Below are positions 60,201 to 64,000 of a stretch of 64,000 bases of DNA, in pieces. This DNA comes from Takifugu bimaculatus (lineage: Eukaryota; Chordata; Actinopteri; Tetraodontiformes; Tetraodontidae): positions 8,764,969 through 8,828,968 of the forward strand of contig CP034976.1 in NCBI GenBank assembly GCA_004026145.2. The letters are read 5' to 3'. The position numbers were made by a program, and so were the translations under genes. Below the pieces are notes generated by a model. It saw only the letters and a program-made list of their open reading frames with translations, was not told the DNA's origin and searched no databases. Each line of letters begins with the position of its first letter. Position 1 is the first letter of the stretch.

Positions 60201-61910
60201 GGTGACCCACATACCCTTCTTACTTATGAAACCTCGTCTTGCTGACTTTTGTTGTGTCTGGTTTGAATCTGTTCCCCCAGGACCCAAATTCCCATAACCC
60301 TTTACTCCAGCATCATCAGAGGATTTTCCCTGCAAAGGAGAATGTCCCATCACAATTTTCTATTCACAAGACTTTGCCATATACTAACATACAGTATCTA
60401 CCTCTAAATTGATTTGCTCTTTACCATTTTCTTCGTCATTCTCCTCTTCCACTTCTCCCAGGCAGATGTGTTTTAAGATCTGCCGTCTGTTCCGGAAGGA
60501 GCGATGACAACTTCTACATTCCAGTGCCAGAGATCCATCCTGGCTTTCTTTTTAAAAAGGACATTTTGCAGAATGTTAAATTCTCTCGAACATGTTTGTG
60601 TTTACTAAATAGTAATAACATGGTTAAACATACATTAAAATGCTATTTTCATCTAATTATTTAATCAGGTGAAACCAAAGCTGCTAAAATAGGTAGCGCT
60701 ACTAAGTATCTACATTCCATATTAATAGTGATATTTGCATTCATGTGAAGAATCTATTCTGTCACACTAATTAACATTTGCAAACAACAGGTTACAATTA
60801 TAATTTTTTTAAATACCTGCTTTTATTAGACTACATTGCCTGCCATCCTCCTCCTTATTCATGTCTTCATGGCTTTGACCAGTATCCTTGCGATGACTGG
60901 GCAGAGTCTGCCTTGGATTCTTTCTGTTCCGTCTTCTTTTTCTTAGAACCTTTTGGTCGTCCTCGTTTTCGCTTCAATGGACTCACTGTCGGCCATCAAG
61001 GCAGTATTAAATATAAGGATAATAATGCTGGATTCTACTCTTTTTTAGCTAACACAAGAGTGCTGTATCTCAAAATAAATAATAACTACGGATTTGAAGA
61101 TGTATTCAAGATTCAAACCATAATATATAATTAAATGATTATGACCTTGCTGGTGTCTCCAAAGGCTCTCCTGCAAGTGGTTGTAGGACAATAATAATGT
61201 CATCAAAGGTCTGCTCAGGGTGCAGTTGGGAACAATGTGCTGACAGTTGGGTGTGACTTGGAGAGAAGAGGTTGCACAGTCGGCACATAAAGACAGAACC
61301 AGCTGCTTGTGGAAGGAGAAATGTGTCATTGGCAAAAAATAAACCAATCATTCAGCCCAAAGAAGTACTATGCATTATGTTCTGCTGTAAAACAAAAAAA
61401 AAAAAAAAAACATTTATTCCTCACTACACCTTAAAATCGGTCTTGCATTTTTTTTTTTAAAAAATGTTTTTAAAAAAGGATATATGCCCTTCATATTGGA
61501 CTATTTCATTTACATGTCAATATGTTCTAAACTAGACCAAAAAATAGTATGCTAGTTTGAGATTGCATGGTAGGAAAGGAAATATACACTATTGGGCAAA
61601 TTACTACAAAATCAATGTTATAAATCAAATATTATTTGAGCTCTTATTACCTTAGCGTTGGAATTTCGGAAAACACATTAAAATAACCAAAAATGGATTA
61701 CTTTAAGCCAGAAACGTTCCTGCATTTACCGTAAAACATAATCTTTACATATTGTCATCTGTGTAAATTCTAACATAGAATAAAATGCAGATAGGAGCGT
61801 AAAAAAATCAGCTTTGCTATTATTTTGATTGAGTCCAACTGACATGCAGACCCGATAAACATATTCGTGATGAAGAGGCAGAAATTCTTACGTGCTTCTG
61901 GTAAATCCAT
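54003..61910 (-). CDS. zfat: zinc finger and AT-hook protein ZFAT
   Basis: Twenty-four coding exons (minus strand): 61892-61910, 61146-61305, 60817-60981, 60402-60547, 60215-60329, 60008-60100, 59835-59909, 59372-59442, 59158-59241, 58753-58901, 58488-58579, 58192-58341, 57442-58099, 57122-57227, 56769-57002, 56587-56668, 56338-56457, 55774-55947, 55519-55607, 55257-55395, 54987-55093, 54535-54622, 54317-54414, 54003-54239. The sum is 3451 nt. With four one-base insertions discounted it is 3447 nt, or 1148 residues. ZFAT is a nuclear regulator of blood and endothelial genes and binds centromeric repeats in mammals. About 19 C2H2-type fingers and one AT-hook are visible. Its first coding exon is only 19 nt (MDLPEA). 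Identity rests on finger order, the AT-hook and the IVYVQE C-terminus. Confidence 0.96.
54987..57227 (-). CDS. zfat: zfat exons 14-21: C-terminal finger cluster
   Basis: Ten fingers: LECQYCGKLF, HYCSKCSYSS, LSCSSAGCKY, VTCPICQNSY, EKCPYCDSYF, YACTMCDYAG, CHLCDLCGKK, FQCLQCDFNT, FRCAHCHYSC and MKCPQCEFVY. Exon 15 has one extra base at 56892. The exon 17 acceptor is set at 56458 because only this keeps phase 1 with exon 16 and gives DALPIQAKGV. Confidence 0.93.
57442..58901 (-). CDS. zfat: zfat exons 10-13: central finger cluster
   Basis: Seven fingers in a row: FACEFCNKIF, FQCPHCDYAS, FSCQHCPFKC, QHCGFCDKKY, YHCPTCNRGF, FACLLCDHAA and YVCYMCEGKF. Exon 12 contains one extra base (GTGCCAT for GTGCAT). 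The 658-nt exon 13 continues into a long acidic, Ser/Thr/Glu-rich linker without fingers (about 150 residues) that separates the two finger blocks. Confidence 0.93.
60402..61305 (-). CDS. zfat: zfat exons 2-4: first finger, AT-hook, second finger
   Basis: Exon 2 encodes a finger MCRLCNLFSPSHTQLSAH and an acidic/hydrophobic patch DDIIIVLQPL. Exon 3 encodes the AT-hook KRKRGRPKGSKKKK and contains one extra base after it. Exon 4 encodes a finger-like LECRSCHRSFRNRRQILKH ending HIC (C2HC rather than C2HH). The acceptor of exon 3 at 60982-60983 is the one that keeps the AT-hook in frame. Confidence 0.9.
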
Positions 61911-62061
61911 TCTTAGATTTGTAAAAACAAATGCACAGTATAATGTGTCGTTTTAAGCAATTGTCTAAATAAATACATGTAGGAAGTTGAATTTAAAATC
62001 AAATTTTAACATTATGGACGCTGAAAATTTTGTCGAATCTGCCAAACAGGTCCTTCCAAAT

Positions 62062-62077
62062 ACCGGAAGCAGATTGG
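62062..62077 (-). promoter_or_regulatory. zfat: ETS-type and CCAAT motifs of the zfat promoter
   Basis: ACCGGAAG lies at 62062-62069 on the plus strand and CCAAT on the minus strand at 62073-62077, about 150-165 bp upstream of the zfat ATG. ETS plus CCAAT without TATA is a common vertebrate housekeeping-promoter pattern. This is motif matching only. Confidence 0.45.
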
Positions 62078-62102
62078 GCGAAGCGTCAGTGCAGTCAAAT
62101 AG

Positions 62103-62148
62103 CAGCGCCCTCTGTGGCAGGAGGACTGTCCTGCCACAGAGGGCGCTG
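62103..62148. repeat. perfect 20-bp inverted repeat
   Basis: CAGCGCCCTCTGTGGCAGGA at 62103-62122 is the exact reverse complement of 62129-62148, with a 6-nt loop GGACTG. The arms are GC-rich in AT-rich surroundings. As DNA or RNA it would form a very stable hairpin. Confidence 0.97.
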
Positions 62149-62352
62149 GACAGTTCAGTGAAATGACCTATTTTTGGTTTATTAGGGAGAACGTAGAGTG
62201 TGAAGAGATTCAAATTATAATATTTAATCAGTAAAAATCTATAGAATTATATCAATTGGGTAACAACAAGAGTGTTTTTAAACAAGTGGATAAAATGATT
62301 TAACTGGACAAAATCATAAAACATGAACAATCATATGTTGGAATAAAGTGCA

Positions 62353-62358
62353 TTTATT
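62353..62358 (-). promoter_or_regulatory. ptp4a3: poly(A) signal of ptp4a3
   Basis: AATAAA on the minus strand, about 1.45 kb after the ptp4a3 stop and just before the zfat promoter. It implies a 3' UTR of about 1.45 kb. Confidence 0.5.
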
Positions 62359-62917
62359 TACAGCATTTACTTTTTACATTAAAAAGTGCCCAGTCACAAT
62401 ACATCTGATGATTCCTTAACATACACATTCAAATATACACTTCATTTTCAGTCTATTCAGTTTGTTTAAAAAATTGGGTTGGTAGACAAGATATTCCCTT
62501 TGTTGTATTTTACATACGTCTGCCTTTATCACAAATTGTTATTCAGGGCATTACGGTTTGTTTAACACAGAGGATGAGAAGGTGACTCCAAGCTCAATAA
62601 ATCACAAACGCAAGTGTGCATGCTATATTGTCAGAAAGAACTTTGATGGAAAAAAGTATTAGAAGCAGTAGGTTACATGCATTGCGTAAGAAAAAAAATA
62701 GAAGATCAACTTAACCACAAAATAAATATCTAAAACATTTGAATGATGATGCACAGCAACATTTAGAAATTTCTCAAAGGTAAGCTTTAACATAGGGTAA
62801 TGCTGTTAACAGAAACATCCATGCTGCAGATCATAGAATATAGGATTTTCCCTTTTTCTAAATAAATGAATGGGTTAAGTGGTTCCCTGTTGCTCAGTGG
62901 TAAAAAGCAGCTACTGG

Positions 62918-62958
62918 GTTGGTTGGTTGGTTGGTTGGTTGGTTGGTTGGTTGGTTGG
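62918..62958. repeat. (GGTT)n tetranucleotide repeat
   Basis: About ten GGTT units in tandem, ending GGTTGGCTG. Confidence 0.95.
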
Positions 62959-63697
62959 CTGATTTGATATTGTGTAGAAACATTGTTTTTTCAGACTATA
63001 AAGTTCTAGCTTGAAAAAGCAGCTGTTGAGAAAGAATGTTCCTTCTGCAGGTGTGTGTAAACAGAGTATACAATACTGTAATGCACACAATGACATGTAA
63101 ACAGTTCAGCACAATGAATAAGAGAACAGTGGCTGTGACAAACCCAGATGAAATCATTGTGTTTACTAAAAATTATCCATCACACATAGAAAGCAGAATT
63201 TCACAGTGGCAGATAATGGTAGAATCTCAGGATGAATGCATTCTTTTCAGTGTCAAGAATGACCTTAGAGCTATCATTTAAAAAAAAGAAATATACCCCA
63301 AAGAAAAACTCACTGAAAAGTAAATTAAACCAAATTCCAAAAGGTATATAATGAAATTATGTGGAGGGAGGAGGTTCAGGAAGACATTAAAAAGAATGCT
63401 ATGCACTTGCCAAAAATATTCTGCTGATTCATAAACATAAACACACAAGCCCTGACTCAACATTGTGTGTGTGTGTGTTTTATAACTATTAAAAAAAGAT
63501 CTGAAAAGTAATTATGTTTTAGCATTGAGCTATGGATCATTACACCAGTCTGCAGGGAAATTATTCTCTCCCTGTATAATAAATGTATTTATTATTATAG
63601 GCTATAAAGAAAGCACACCAAAAAACAACTAGGAACAACTGATTCAGATAGTTTCTTACAGTGACACAAGGCTTGAGTGGTTAAGTTCCTGAGAGCA

Positions 63698-63700
<3 letters not shown>

Positions 63701-63757
<57 letters not shown>

Positions 63758-63803
63758 CGTGCGTGTGCGAGCGTGCGCGCGTGCGCGCGCGTGCGTGTGC
63801 GTG
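63701..63803. repeat. (GT)24 plus GT/GC repeat abutting ptp4a3
   Basis: About 24 GT dinucleotides followed by a GC/GT-mixed run of some 50 bp, almost entirely alternating purine-pyrimidine. It ends 1-2 nt before the ptp4a3 stop codon, so on the transcript it forms a CA/CG repeat at the very start of the 3' UTR. Confidence 0.95.
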
Positions 63804-63804
63804 T

Positions 63805-63922
63805 TCACATGGTGCAACACTTGTTCTTGTGTGTGTGAGAGTCTTTGAAGCGGAGTCTATGCTTGGAGCGATATTTCTCCAGGTAGGTGAGCTGTTTGCT
63901 GTTAATGGCTCCACGGCGCTTC
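63805..63922 (-). CDS. ptp4a3: PRL-3 phosphatase (PTP4A3), last coding exon
   Basis: A 118-nt exon starting after the acceptor TGTGTGTTGCAG and ending in TGA. It encodes KRRGAINSKQLTYLEKYR, then a basic stretch (SKHRLRFKDSHTHKNK) and the CAAX box CCTM. PRL phosphatases are small dual-specificity enzymes anchored to membranes by prenylation of this CAAX cysteine; PRL-3 also binds CNNM magnesium transporters. The AINSKQLTYLEKYR form and HTHK tail fit PTP4A3 better than PTP4A1 or PTP4A2. The catalytic Cys and P-loop are in earlier exons to the right of 64000. Only the 3' end of the gene is in this window. Confidence 0.93.
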
Positions 63923-64000
63923 CTGCAACACACAGAAACAGTCCTGGAATTCGGAATTCAACAGCCTGGACACCAGGTGTCACTATTGACACAAGTTAGT

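Larger units (their letters stand above)
61911..62352. other. zfat: zfat promoter region
   Basis: This stretch of about 440 bp lies between the zfat start codon and the ptp4a3 poly(A) signal. It is TATA-less. It contains an ETS-type ACCGGAAG and an ATTGG (CCAAT on the zfat strand) at 62062-62077, and a perfect 20-bp inverted repeat at 62103-62148. Confidence 0.7.
62359..63804 (-). other. ptp4a3: probable 3' UTR of ptp4a3
   Basis: AT-rich non-coding DNA between the ptp4a3 stop and the poly(A) signal. It holds a (GGTT)n repeat near 62918-62958 and a long GT/GC repeat directly after the stop codon. No other exon is visible. Confidence 0.6.

Noticed and set aside
62103..62148. CTCF site pair
   Set aside because: CCACAGAGGGCGCTG resembles the CTCF core, but the spacing is one base short of the consensus, so I do not claim it as a feature.
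1..64000. CRISPR arrays, operons, defence systems or viral genes
   Set aside because: The window is vertebrate nuclear DNA. The tandem repeats are simple microsatellites with no spacer structure, and no retroviral or transposase coding sequence was seen.

Overview
This window is nuclear DNA from a vertebrate, almost certainly a teleost fish and probably a percomorph. It has intron-split genes with GT-AG borders, abundant CA/GT microsatellites, short fish-type dispersed repeats, and five genes that all have human counterparts on 8q24. No prokaryotic, plasmid, phage or CRISPR content is visible.

Layout, left to right. 1-2440 is upstream non-coding DNA. 2603-4257 (+) is ccn3/nov, a secreted matricellular CCN protein with all four CCN modules, a TATA box at 2441 and a poly(A) signal at 5037. 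5061-8838 is intergenic and holds a 300-bp CTGG/CTGA tetranucleotide array. 8839-31377 (+) is sntb1, beta-1-syntrophin, in 8 coding exons; its introns carry most of the mobile-element remnants. 31378-37059 is the 3' flank shared by two convergent genes. 37060-53329 (-) is mtbp, in 24 coding exons that I could join without any frame break into a 900-codon protein. 54003-61910 (-) is zfat, the AT-hook/multi-C2H2 zinc-finger regulator, also in 24 coding exons. 63805-63922 (-) is the last coding exon of ptp4a3 (PRL-3), whose remainder lies to the right of the window.

ccn3 and sntb1 read rightward. mtbp, zfat and ptp4a3 read leftward, head-to-tail and tightly spaced: 674 bp from the zfat stop to the mtbp ATG, and about 440 bp from the ptp4a3 poly(A) signal to the zfat ATG. 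These genes share no single pathway: CCN3 is extracellular, beta-1-syntrophin is a dystrophin-complex scaffold, MTBP acts in replication origin firing, ZFAT is a nuclear regulator and PRL-3 is a prenylated phosphatase. Their grouping reflects conserved linkage (human 8q24.12 to 8q24.3) compacted in a fish genome, not an operon-like system.

The most unusual signal is a set of seven one-base frame breaks in otherwise conserved exons (ccn3 two, sntb1 one, zfat four). All are insertions and none is a deletion, while mtbp has none. This looks like insertion-biased sequencing error rather than gene decay. Other points of interest are a GC-AG intron in mtbp, three 14-residue tandem repeats at the zfat C-terminus, a perfect 20-bp inverted repeat in the zfat promoter region, a purine/pyrimidine-alternating repeat starting 1-2 nt after the ptp4a3 stop, and two inverted-repeat elements in sntb1 intron 1. 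I did not find a previously undescribed biological system.
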